In this document: positions 36,101 to 46,400 of the stretch, piece by piece | How the letters are laid out: each line of letters begins with the position of its first letter | Position numbering within the stretch: position 1 is the stretch's first letter | Assembly (NCBI GenBank): GCA_000149265.1 | Contig: CH003098.1 | Coordinates: forward strand, 153,279-217,278 | Direction: 5' to 3' | DNA length: 64,000 nt | DNA from: Ciona savignyi | Taxonomy: Eukaryota; Chordata; Ascidiacea; Phlebobranchia; Cionidae | Program-made: the position numbers and the translations under genes | Notes under the pieces: model-generated | Database searches by the model: none | Told to the model about the DNA's origin: nothing | What the model saw: only the letters and a program-made list of their open reading frames with translations

Positions 36101-39100
36101 CAGAGAATAAAATATAGGGTTTCCTTGATCGAATGAGCCATAGCTGAGGTCTCTACCATTACGCATTGCGGAGAAATCGTTTTTTAGATTTGCACCCATT
36201 TATGTACAGTCGGGATGCCATGTTTTACCACCAACTCGCGATATATGGCGAGTTGGGAGGGAAAGAGTTAATTCTATTTTTATTCAACACGATTTATTCA
36301 ACATAGTTTATATTTATGGAATACGGGTAAGCAACATGAAAATACGACAAAACATCTGATCATTAAAACAAGCAGAACCAATATAAAAATAGAATAAAAT
36401 AGATAAATTAACGATCACAAAAACCTAATCATTGATCACATATTTTAGTTCACCACCAGTATTTTAAAACCTATTATAGAATTCTGGTGTCAATAGAAGG
36501 TGACAAAGGGGTCGATATTTCACTTTTGTGTTAATGGGGACATTTAGGAATTACTTCTTAAAAAACATACACAAACGAATGAATAACCACTTGTACCCAA
36601 CAAAGCACAAGTTTTTTTTAATTAAAACGAAGATTTGTGATTTGTATCTTTGGGAAATAGTCACATAGTACTTCTGCCTTAACATGGGGTTTAGGTAGAC
36701 TTCTATAAGTTATACAGGTTGCTCTAGATCAGGCATGGACAACATATGACCCATGGGCCAGGTCCGGCCCAAAAAGGGGTTTGACTGGCCCATAGACTGT
36801 ATCTAGCCATATCCTAACTTAAAATATTAAATACTATTCATGTAATAATTCGGCCCACCAAGGACTTCATTTTCCCACATCTGGCCGCTGTCTAGAGAAC
36901 CCCTCTGGAATTTATTAGTCAATTCAGAATCAGAAACCTTAAACTAAGTTAAATAGAATTCTAATTCACAGAAATAACAATGTAATTTATGTCGGTCAAT
37001 TGAAGAAAAATATAAAAACTCATCCATTCAATCTTACTTTGTTATTGCTAATGAATTCCCATTGGGTGGTGGAATTACTTTTCTTTTTTCCATTCCCATT
37101 GCATTCATTTTCTTTACTTTTATACCACGCAAATCTGAATACAACCAAAGAAAACATAATTTGGATATTTTAATAAAAAATAAAATTTATTTAAATAAAC
37201 ATAATATGAATATTTCAGTGAAAGTATAGTTTGCATTTTTTAATGACAACATAATTATACATAGCTCTGTAATGTATGGCACCACACACAGTGATATAGA
37301 TATTTCAACTTATCCTGCATATGCTTCAGAGCATATGGACTTGTATGTAAGGCGGAGAAAAGCGGAGTCAGTATACTGCAGTTTATTTTAAAATGCTCAT
37401 CCTGTATATTGTAACGTCACAATGTCCCGAAAAAAATGTTGAGAATTTATAATTCATATTGTATTTGTATATTATTTAAAGCAAAAAATACACACTGCAA
37501 TAGCTCCGGTAACCCGATGGTGGGCGCGAGGTGATCTGACGATTGTCCGTGTGAAAATCCCTTGGCTTTCTCAATCACAGGGATAAACATGAATATTGTA
37601 TCCTAAAACTAAAAACCAATATAATACTGTTTTACTATAATACTGTTTTTTTGTTTTTTTAAGACATTTCGCAAATAGTATACTTCAACTTTAATAACAT
37701 CACATAATGCCAAATAACACCTACTTAGAGAATTGGTGGGTTGCGAATTCGAACTGAAGCACGGGGTGCAACGTCATCCCAGCGAGTGGGGATTGAGGAA
37801 GTTTAATCATCGCCACAGTGGGTGGGTTGTACACAACGCGGTACTTCTCATCATGGATTTCCAGCATCGCTGCATCTTTCCACACTTCATCGCATCTTTC
37901 AGCAAGTGGACACTGCATGAAGTGGGAGTTTTATATGAGGGGGGTGGTTATTGCACCTTTCGGCTGGTGGACTCCCAGTACCATTAAACAAGCGGGTGGG
38001 TGGTTATTTCTGTAAAGTTTTAACGAATATAGAGATCTTATAAGGGGAGGGTGGTTGTTGCAATTATAAGCAAGTGGAGACCTATTAGCTATTACCTTTT
38101 AGCAATTCAGAAAGTGGCAATTATTTTATAGTGGGTAGGCTATTAAATATAGGTGTAAGCCCCCTTGGCTATAAAAAACAAACTTTTACTGAAAACATTT
38201 TTTTTTAATGGTCGCATACGTATGTTTGTATTGGCTTATTTTTAAATGCAATTATTATGACAAAATAACGCATATGTGGTATAAAAGCCGTGATATTTAT
38301 TTATTAGTATCGTAGCCGAGTAGTATTGTGATTATCTATATATAATTGTAGCCCTAATTTATATTTTGATACATTTACTTTGGACGAAAATATAAAAACT
38401 TGAGTTTTACATTCCATTAACCACAGAAAGCAACCAATACCTGTTCTCCACCTTTATTTAGCAATGACATATTGATTTGGGAATTTTCGGTCTGGGAATT
38501 CCCTGTTTCTTCGTGTTTTCTCTTCTTGTTGGATTTTTCAGCATTTTGCAATGTCGCACGAAGACGGCAAAAAGTTTTCTCGAGTGGTTCTTCATTTGGC
38601 CGATGAAGCTGAAAAGTAAATGTGGTAAAGTCATTTCAGTTAGAAGCAGGGGTGGGCAGCTTCCTTAGTCGGTGGGCCAGATGTGGGAAAATGGAAGTCC
38701 TTATAGTGGGTCGGATTATTACATGAATATTATTCAATCTCTTTATTACACGGTATGGTTAGATACAGTCTGCGGGCCGGTCAAAATCCCTTCACGGACA
38801 GGACCCGGCCTGCGGGCCTTATGTTACCCATGCCTGAGTAAAAGTCACAAGTTCTTTTTAAAAGATCAGGGTTTCAAAAAATCAATACTGGCTGCTTGCT
38901 GTTTGCATGGGCAAGGCCAGGGTCGACAACCTTTTGCACTTTATAAATCATTTTAAACATATTCCACAAAAAAATCTCGGGGAGCCGCAAAACTTTTTGT
39001 GAACCTTCCTTAAATCTAGTAGAACATTATACAGTAGTGGAATTATCCATGTGCATTGCTGGGTAATTTCAATGTGCACATAATGTTTTTTGATGATTAC

Positions 39101-39474
39101 TAGCGTTACGCCAAATGTCGCATTTTCATGGCTAGGTTGCTAACCTAGAATCGTAAAAATGACAAAAATTGAAAAATACAAAATACAACCATTTTTAGTT
39201 TACAGTTTACATACCAAAGTACATAAAAACTAAAAAAAAGTCATAATCAGAATTTGTGAGGAAAATCACTAATCTAGATTAGTGAGATATTAGCTGAACC
39301 GCTCACTTGTTTTAATTTCCCCCCAAGTTCCAAAGACAGGGTAACATGGTCGGAATCTGGTGGCTGAGAAACTCTGACAACTTTCATTTTGCCGGCAAAT
39401 TCAGACGGTCTGATGGAATATAAAAGTAGAAATAGTATAAAGTGGCCAATCAACCTAAGGCCATTGTATAACAC
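30153..39474 (-). CDS. PDE12: PDE12: 2',5'-phosphodiesterase / mitochondrial poly(A) exoribonuclease, 12 exons
   Basis: EEP-family nuclease that removes 2',5'-oligoadenylates and, in mitochondria, poly(A) tails. Exons on the minus strand: 39474-39307, 38608-38441, 37912-37725, 37134-37038, 34939-34689, 33959-33820, 33289-33130, 32760-32628, 32192-32091, 31430-31259, 30982-30825, 30260-30153. Every junction keeps phase. The ATG at 39474 gives 614 residues (human about 609) and an N-terminus (MLYNGLRLIGHF) that could be a mitochondrial presequence; the ATG at 39387 gives 585 and aligns with human internal MERAVV. Catalytic-domain landmarks: MVCYNILADCYA, ICLQEVDRFVF (metal-binding Glu), VVANTHLYWHPRAP, IICGDLNSNP (Asp/Asn), CLDYIFINP, and SPSDHIAQVVDLEW (catalytic His) at the end. 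Exon 5 has a 15-base in-frame repeat encoding DDVTS. Introns carry several mobile elements. Identity is confident; the start is the uncertain part. Confidence 0.93.
30281..30780 (+). repeat. SINE-derived sequence with a ~70-bp tandem duplication in the last PDE12 intron
   Basis: A tRNA-like head (gtgggatcgaaaccagtggc) is followed by two diverged copies of a segment (30466-30530 and 30533-30600: ggcgggtctacggtagcc and gggcgagtccatggtagc). A SINE family A tail (cactgcaatagct) then follows near 30710. Confidence 0.55.
31620..31745 (+). repeat. SINE family A tail fragment in PDE12 intron 9
   Basis: It has gaacaaacgtctaaatcata, then cccactgcaatagctccggt and acggtgggtgcgagg, which match the family tail. 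The 3' end is cut off at about 31740. Confidence 0.55.
33318..33431 (+). repeat. tRNA-like SINE, family B, in PDE12 intron 6
   Basis: It shares gtgtggcgaaatggttaaca, the AT run, taccgacttt and the B-box-like tgggttcgaaact with the copies at 27354 and 53501. The tRNA-like boxes are about 75 bases apart. Confidence 0.65.
34165..34290. repeat. Imperfect hairpin, MITE-like
   Basis: The sequence agaattttctcttgcaaata at about 34170 is matched in reverse by attgcaagagaaaatttctt at about 34265. A direct repeat of ttgcaaataaaaaac lies inside. It is in PDE12 intron 5. No target-site duplication could be assigned. Confidence 0.5.
35181..36271 (+). mobile_element. piggyBac-like non-autonomous element, copy B (full length)
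   Basis: Bounded by TTAA at 35181-35184 and 36268-36271, length 1091. The left end TTAACTCTTTCACTCCCGGC and the right end read inverted (TTAACTCTTTCCCTCCCAAC) form short terminal inverted repeats. The body matches copy A (12284-13361) along its whole length and contains no recognisable transposase. It lies in PDE12 intron 4. The piggyBac assignment rests on the TTAA target and the end pattern only. Confidence 0.82.
36730..36905 (+). mobile_element. hAT-like MITE, family with gggccaggtccggccc
   Basis: It starts caggcatggacaacatatga and contains paired gggccaggtccggccc and ttttcccacatctggccg modules. It is an inverted relative of the copy at 38647-38836, and part of the same family appears near 31110-31175. 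The right boundary is approximate. Confidence 0.6.
37480..37600 (+). repeat. SINE family A tail fragment in PDE12 intron 3
   Basis: It has cactgcaatagctccggtaa, cccgatggtgggcgcgaggt, and a gggataaacatgaatat end. Head and body are absent. Confidence 0.65.
38647..38836 (-). mobile_element. hAT-like MITE, about 190 bp
   Basis: The ends caggggtgggcagctt and ttacccatgcctg are inverted relatives. The inside matches the 36730 copy in reverse. The flanking 8-mers (gttagaag and agtaaaag) are similar but not identical, so the target duplication is doubtful or old. It lies in PDE12 intron 1. Confidence 0.65.
38926..39010 (+). mobile_element. hAT-like fragment
   Basis: The stretch cagggtcgacaaccttttgc followed by ggggagccgcaaaactttt resembles the left end of another hAT MITE family. 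A related tip (gggtcggcaatttgcggctc) occurs in the third intron of the cytokine-like gene at about 26155. No right end was found. Confidence 0.4.
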
Positions 39475-39798
39475 TGTGCAGATAGATTCTGGGTTTAACC
39501 TTTACTTTGACCACTCTCTTTACTTTTGGATCACTGGGATAAGCCGAAAACATGGCAGAATCAAAATGGTCTTTAAAAACTGAAACTATATAAATATATG
39601 TTTATCAAAAATATATATAAATAAATATTCCTAAAATACACTACACACTGCACTAGCAACCTTACAGTTTACTTAATATTAAAGTATAACTTTTTTCAAA
39701 ATGATACAAAACACGAGAAGGATATGCAATCCTAGTTGCATTTATTTTATTAAACCACTTAATTTTACATATGTTATAAAACACCTGGATTTATTTTA

Positions 39799-40076
39799 TT
39801 GAACAACATGCTATACCATACCTTTCTTTGGCCCCCAACAACGAGAAAATTCGTTGTACACTGCCCCACTTGCTTGAGCATGCAACGTGACGCAGATTGG
39901 GTTGAAGAACTTTACAAAACTTTGCAACCCGAAAAAGGCGAACAGTCATTCATAAAGAAGCACAAAAAACTTGTGGTTGGTAAAGCTAATAGCTTGAATC
40001 TACTAACTAAACCTGAAGTGAATAATTTTAGATTCACATTTGAACATGATTTCAAAAAAACTAAATCCCGATAAAT
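39799..40076 (+). CDS. Unrecognised small open reading frame, possible gene or exon
   Basis: An open stretch of 91 codons, with a second ATG at 39886 giving 64 codons. The C-terminal part (QSFIKKHKKLVVGKANS, then PEVNNFRFTFEHDF) is basic and looks protein-like rather than random. It lies head to head with PDE12, 325 bases from its upstream ATG, and ends 460 bases before the UTP14 stop on the other strand. No family recognised, no clear polyA signal, and upstream exons are not excluded. Low confidence that it is real. Confidence 0.35.
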
Positions 40077-40421
40077 TAGAAACTGGAGACCAAACTTTTC
40101 TCTCCCACATGACATAGAACACCACAAAGATTATAAAAATGTTAGCAAAAACTCAAATAGTGAGTTTGCTTATCAATTTAAAGCAAATAACTTAATTATA
40201 TCGTTATTTTGCATCACCTAGGTAAAGCAACTTAGGAAATATTGTACAATATCCTGTCTGTGAACCATCAAGTTAAACAAACATAGTCAAGTGACCAAAA
40301 AGTTGCAGTTTATAGTTAACATTGTAAATCATGCAAGAGGTTAGTAGTCTATGTTGGCCTGTGCGGCGATTACTTGCCGAAAAGAATCCAAATCAATTCT
40401 AATGGTAAGGTGATACCCACG

Positions 40422-40427
40422 TTTATT
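40422..40427 (-). terminator. Candidate polyA signal of UTP14
   Basis: AATAAA on the minus strand about 110 bases after the UTP14 stop codon. Position fits a short 3' UTR. Confidence 0.45.
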
Positions 40428-40535
40428 ATGACAAAGGTTATTTATATTTGCTGCCTAAGATTTTAACAATTTTGGTTCTGCCCAACGCAAACCAAATATG
40501 GTGTCTAAGACGACTGGTCATATGTATCAAAACAA

Positions 40536-42706
40536 CTAATTTAACAGTTTCAATAAATTTTGATTTCGCTGTTGCCTTCTTTTTGCTTTTGTTACTTTCT
40601 TGCCTTCAATAAATTTCAACTTCGACTTTGGTTTATTCTTTTCCGTTACTGATTCAAATGCTTCTGATTTGTTCATTGGTTCGATTATTGCGCCGATTTG
40701 AGTGGAAACTTTTGGTTTTGTCAACTCTTTCACTGTGCTGGGGGTGTTCCAGGTATCGCCAATCGGTGTTGCAATCGTGCGCTCGAATTGTTCGGCATCG
40801 GTAAACATGAAAGGTAGCTGACTGACCTGGTGCTTTGCTATGTGAACGTCACGTTTTTCGTTGATAATAACATGACCCAAGTTGTTGTCCCTTCGTGGCT
40901 TTTGCGGGGGAGGTTTGTTTGTGAATCTTTTCCGTTTTCGCTGAGGGGCTACACCGGCCACCACCCCACATTACCCCAGCCTGGTAAAGTTAGATTAATT
41001 TCCTTTGGCGCTGAATCATCTATTAATTTTCTCTTAGTCGCTGTAAATTCAGCTATGACATCATCATCAGCAAAAGCTTGCTGAATCGTCATTTTTAGAT
41101 CATCATCATTTTCAGCATTTTCAACAAAATCTGCCTCATTTTTAGACAAGTTCGTTTCGGAAACGGAAAATGACTTTTTAATATCAATTTTAACAGGTTT
41201 CTGAGCTACAGCATTCAAATCTTCCACTAGTTTTCGTGTTTTTGAAATCACTTGTTCAACACTGTCAATATTATTCTCTTGGAAAGTTTCAACCAAACCA
41301 TCTCCATCCTGCTCTTCATCTTCTCTTTCATGTTTTATTGCAACTTTTTCTTGCTCCACTTCTGTCCTGGACTCTGCTGCCAATTGCAGACACGCCTTTT
41401 GGAATTTGTCTTTTGCATCCTTTTCCAGGTAGTTGAACTCAAATGAGACATTGGGTTCAGGTGATGTGTTTTTTTCCGCCAACCATGATCTTAATCTTTC
41501 GCGATTTTGGACTGAAATGATTTCAGTATCACTGGGGATGCTCTCTAACTCTATGTCTTCAGATTTATTTGAGACATCTTTGTCAGTGGTACTTTGAATT
41601 TCTTGATCTTCGGGGTTAGTTTCCACTGCAGGTACCGACCTCAGCCAAGGGTTATCTGCTGCGTTTAAAAGCTCATTTCCTGCAAAATTTATGTAATTTT
41701 TATCATCATTATCATCATCATCTGAGCTTTGAGCTTCAATCTTATCGTCTTCTAAAACTTCCGGCAACTTTTGTGTCAACTCCCTATGCTTATTGAGTTG
41801 ATCCTGTAACTCAACTTTGGTATTGGCATCATGCTTAGCCATCAACGCCCTATTTCTTGCCCATTTGCTGCCCATTCTGTGCCTAAGAGATGCTCTCTCT
41901 TCCGCACGCAACCTCTCGACTCTTATTTCCGAATCCGGCTCAGTTTCCAAATCTTTTTCTTCTTTCTGCTTCTTCTTTCGCAACATCCGATGGTACTTCC
42001 GACTCTTAATCTTGTTTTGACGTTTGTTTTTGGATTCATGGTAGGACATCAATGCTCTATGCTTCTGAAGTTCTGCTCTTCTTTCTTGAGCTTCCTCCAA
42101 GCTCATGGATGCGAGAGCTGTCTCTTCAGCTACGGATAAATCATGATCCGGTCGCTCGGCAAACTTATTCCCGTTGACAATCGCATAGATCTCCCTCTCT
42201 AATGGAGTCATTTTGTCCGTTCTCGTACTGGCCAAATGCTCATCGATAGGAGCAACTTTCAATGGTTGCTGGTTCAACGGAAACGATAAACTTTCTGCTC
42301 TTCTGTTCTTCTGAACTACCGCATCCCATTTTTTTAGGTCTTTTGTCGTTTTCTCATATTCCACTTTACGATGAAGCCTCTCGGCTGCCGGCTTTGATAG
42401 CGGTGCGTCCAAATTTCTATCTCTGAGCTGAACACGTTTTATCTTCTGTTTTAATGCATTTACATTCGCGGTTTCTTTGATGCCTTTCAGCAACTCATTT
42501 AGTCGCGATTTGGAGTCTGAAGAATCGTCCAAGGTGGTCGAAAGTGAAAACACAGAAACGTCTTGGCTGGCTTCTGTTCTTTCCTGTTTTTCCAAATCAG
42601 CTTTTTCGTCTAAATCCACCCCAACACTCTTCAGTAGCTTCTTGTATTTAACATCATCGTCACTTTGAGAATCACTATCCTCATCAGTTATGGTACGAAG
42701 CGTCAT
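40536..42706 (-). CDS. UTP14A: UTP14, U3 snoRNA-associated SSU processome protein (one apparent frameshift)
   Basis: A nucleolar protein of the small-subunit processome that activates the helicase DHR1/DHX37 to release U3 snoRNA. It is one exon. ATG at 42706 opens 585 codons in one frame. The conserved C-terminus (GHVIINEKRDVHIAKHQVSQ, then FERTIATPIGDTWNTP) continues in another frame to the stop at 40536, with the two frames meeting near 40961-40970. Family landmarks: LSKPAAERLHRKVEYEKT and ERASLRHRMGSKWARN in the N-terminal half, and LPGWGNVG just before the break (LPGWGxWGG in relatives). Loss of one base in a G-rich run (GTGGGGTGGTGG on the minus strand) would explain it. The full protein would be about 723 residues (human 771). 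Acidic stretches and Lys-rich segments are typical. The break is more likely sequence error or an allele than a dead gene, since the rest is intact. Confidence 0.92.
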
Positions 42707-43490
42707 ATCTTAGTTATTTTAACAACTACTTCAATGAAATCAAATTTTTGACATTTGACGTTTCTGCGTTCAAATTAAATATAAAAAAATGTATTATGTT
42801 CATATACCATTACGTAAATTCACTACTGTAACTTCATTGTGTAGGCCTATAAACCAAATAAAACAATACTCAACATTATGCAGCAGTAACATTAGGGTGC
42901 CTCTAAATACTACAGGATAGCTTGGACCGCTTGGATTGCTATGGAAAGTAATTCTAACCATGCCCAAACACTAATCTCAACCCCAGAACTAACTTTAACC
43001 CCGACACTAACATTAATATCATGACTTTTGTAAGAACGAAGTATAATAAGCGATCCAAGCGCTACATGCGATCCAAACGGTCCAAGCGGTCCTGTAGTAT
43101 TTAGAGGTACCCGTAACAGTATACCTTACGAGTATCGACAATTAATGGTATTTTCCAATACAAAGTCTTCTTGGCAACTGTAATTGTAAACATCTTTAAC
43201 ACCACGTGGGCAGAGCTTATATCGGATAATCATATTTTTTAAAGTCTTCCATAATAACTAAACTAATAAAACACAAATATTTGTTTAAATTAAAATATTT
43301 TAAACCGTTGAATAACTGTTTATTGCGTTAACTATAAATTAAAATTTTAGTTTATTACCCCTAATTAAAAAAAAATATATGTAACTTTGTTTCTATGGCA
43401 GCTTTGGCGCGAAATAAATTAACTTTATTTACGTTTTACAGAATTTGCTGTGTAATTTTTTTTTAGAAATTTTTGTCAATTGTAACAAAT
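42707..43490. promoter_or_regulatory. Shared upstream region of UTP14 and RFC3
   Basis: 784 bases separate the two divergent start codons. 218 of these are a MITE, so the original space was about 560 bases. No TATA box is evident near either gene. A tttttttttag stretch lies about 25 bases before the RFC3 ATG and could be a trans-splice acceptor of the kind used in tunicates, but this is inference. Confidence 0.5.
42895..43112. mobile_element. 218-bp MITE with ~35-bp inverted ends
   Basis: The ends GGGTGCCTCTAAATACTACA and, inverted, GGGTACCTCTAAATACTACA continue into similar GGA..GCTTGGACCGCTTGG sequence. The flanks gtaacatta (42886-42894) and gtaacagta (43113-43121) look like a 9-bp target duplication with one change. 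The middle has cccaaacactaatct-type simple sequence. Family not assigned; an 8-9-bp duplication fits hAT or Mutator-like elements. Confidence 0.75.
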
Positions 43491-46400
43491 ATGAGCCTGT
43501 GGGTGGACAAGTATCGTCCAAAATCTTTAAATAAACTTGATTACCATTTGGATCAAGCTGAAAATTTAAAGAAATGTGTAAAAAATGGGTGATTTTCCAC
43601 ATTTGCTGTTTTACGGGCCTTCTGGTGCAGGTAACAAACATGTTCCGTAACATTGACTATGGGTTGAATTGCTATGATCAGTTATACATTTACAAATTTG
43701 TATGATTAGGTCCAGTGAAAAATTATTAGTCCATATCTACTCTAATATTAGAATAAAATGAAAGATATAGTAGCGTTTCAGCACAATTTATAGTAGCGTT
43801 TCAGCACAATCACAATTTATTGTTATTGATCAGCCTACCGCTTTCACCACCAAAAATTAACTGACTTCAAAGCAAGGTACAACCAAAAAGTAAAAAAATC
43901 ATACAAATAATCAACATACCGGAAAATAGGCGGACGTCCAAATTATCCAAGAAATTTAAATTAATGACTTGGAAATAAAATAAAACTTTACAATACCCAT
44001 GCTTAAAACCATCAAATATTTCGTTTCTTTATCATACACAGTCATGCAACAATACCAACCTTTTATTTCCAATTACACGAAACTGCAAAAGCACTTTTAC
44101 AACCAGCAGAAATTATGCTTTATCCAGTATGGAAAGTACGGCAGCTGCACACTCGAGATTTTTTTCTCTGCGTCTTTACACACTTGGGTAATTTCACACA
44201 CGCTCGCGAACTGGCGGACAGGTGTTTCTTTATACTGAGCGTGCGCTCGGGAGCCAGCTTATATGAGAAACAAATTAACGGTTGGCCGGCTCGTGAGCGT
44301 CTAATACAACAAAAAACCCGGCCTTACGTTTTAAACATAAACATCAAATATGTTTCCAACAAACCTGTAAACCTACTGGACCTCGGGAAATTTAGTGTCA
44401 GTCAATTTTTTGTTATTTAGCTTACCCTATGTTATGTAGATAATTATGTTAGCTGACGGACACGATGGATTTAGGATAGAATAATATGTTTGTTTAAGAT
44501 TTTGGTAAAACAGTAATAAAAAGGAGATTGTGTCCACACTTGAAGTGTGCACTTTCAGACGTTTGCACACTGCACAATTAAATATTTGGCGCGTGCACAC
44601 TCGAGATCTCGGCGAAAATTGACGTACTTTCCATACGGGTGCTTTATTATGTCTAATTGGTGTGTTGCTATTATTACTGTGTCCTATTATAAAAACTTAA
44701 ATTTTAGGCAAAAAGACGCGGATCATGTGTTTGCTGAGGGAAGTATACGGACCTGGAATAGAAAAGTTAAGAATTGAGAAACACAATTTTGTGACGCCTT
44801 CGAAGAAAAAACTTGAAATTGCGACGTTGTCCAGCAACTATCATATTGAGGTCACGCCAAGTGATGCTGGCCTCCATGACAGGTAGTAACGATTACTTCA
44901 TTTGCTATCAAATAATCAATGTCAGCAATTGTGCTTGTCGAGTCGCTTTCAACTGCAGTGAAGTTTGCCGTTTAAAGTGTCTTCAATGTTGGAAACTTTA
45001 TAAAACAAAATAAAGTATTGTTCATGTCTTAATCGTCTTTCTTAAAAATCCCTACCTTCTTGGAAATACCTTATTGCTGTCATAAAAAATGGTGTAATAA
45101 TAGTAATGTTGGAGAGCTGTGGATGGATTAACTTTACTTTTACTTATACCATGGGTAGGCACACTATTTGAATCCGGGACCAAAATTATGACATTCTTAG
45201 TCTGGCTGTGGCTGGTCCAAGTAATCGAGTTGCCACTCACATATTGTTTGTCACTGTTGATTAAAAAACATTAAACTTGGAATCTGGTACATTACTGGTA
45301 AAAACCAAGAATCACTGTTGGTGACATCGTAGTTTAGCTGTGACATCGCTATTTAGTCTTGCATCATGTCAATAACATCCGGCAGACCAGAATAAAAGAA
45401 CTGCCAGGCCGGATTTGACCCGCAAGCTTCAGGGTGCCCATGTCTAATACCCTGGCTGCTGGGTAAATATTAAAGAATTTATTCATGTTCATCATTAGAT
45501 AATTATTCCGCAATGATATGCAGAATGTGTGGTTTATTTTTGTGTGATATTGTAACTTCTCCTGAAATATTGTTGCTGGGAATTGTTAATTTTCAATCTC
45601 TTTTTTAGAGTGGTGGTGCAGGAATTGATCAAAACCGTTGCTCAATCTCAGCAGCTTGAAAGTAAAACTCAAAAACGCTTCAAGGTGAATTAGATATTAA
45701 TATTTTTAAATACCAGCTGCTTGTTGGAAAAGAAAAAAACAGTTATTGATAAATGTTTTATCTGTGGAAAGACCAACTTAACTGAAGATCGCTGGACTTA
45801 CCTATGTGACCCATTTTGAACATTTATTTTTGCTTTTTACAGCAAAAAATGTTTGAAATCGAAATTTTGAAATAACGTTTATCGTGTTATAGTAAATAAT
45901 CTAAATATGGAACTAATATTTTGTTTGACTTGTACCAATGCAATGTGACATGTGTTTCAGACTTTTTGTCTTTTGTGTAACAAATAAGTGTTTGTGCACA
46001 ACTTGGCCTAAATATCTAAATAACATAATATCAAAGCTAATAACATCAAATAGCAACAGATATTAACATTAAAATAAGGCTAATAACGACCTCATTGAAT
46101 TCCTTGGTTTTGTACAATTTTGGTTCCCATTGATCCTGAGGATGCTGTTCATCATCAGGTGATAGTTCTCACCGAGGTTGACCGTTTGACGAAGGACGCG
46201 CAACATGCGTTGAGAAGAACAATGGAAAAGTACATGGCAACCTGTAGACTCATTCTTTACTGCAACTCATCAAGCAAGGTGGGATTTCATTGCAACTGCC
46301 CTCATGGATGCCTCATGTCCACTCCCTGATGATTTAAATATAGAAAATATGAAATATTTATGTTTGTCCCTTGGCTTTGATAAAATTTATGGGACATAAT

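Noticed and set aside
44115-44420. 101-codon open stretch in RFC3 intron 1
   Set aside because: It lies almost wholly within the MITE at 44124-44639 and has no recognisable protein features.
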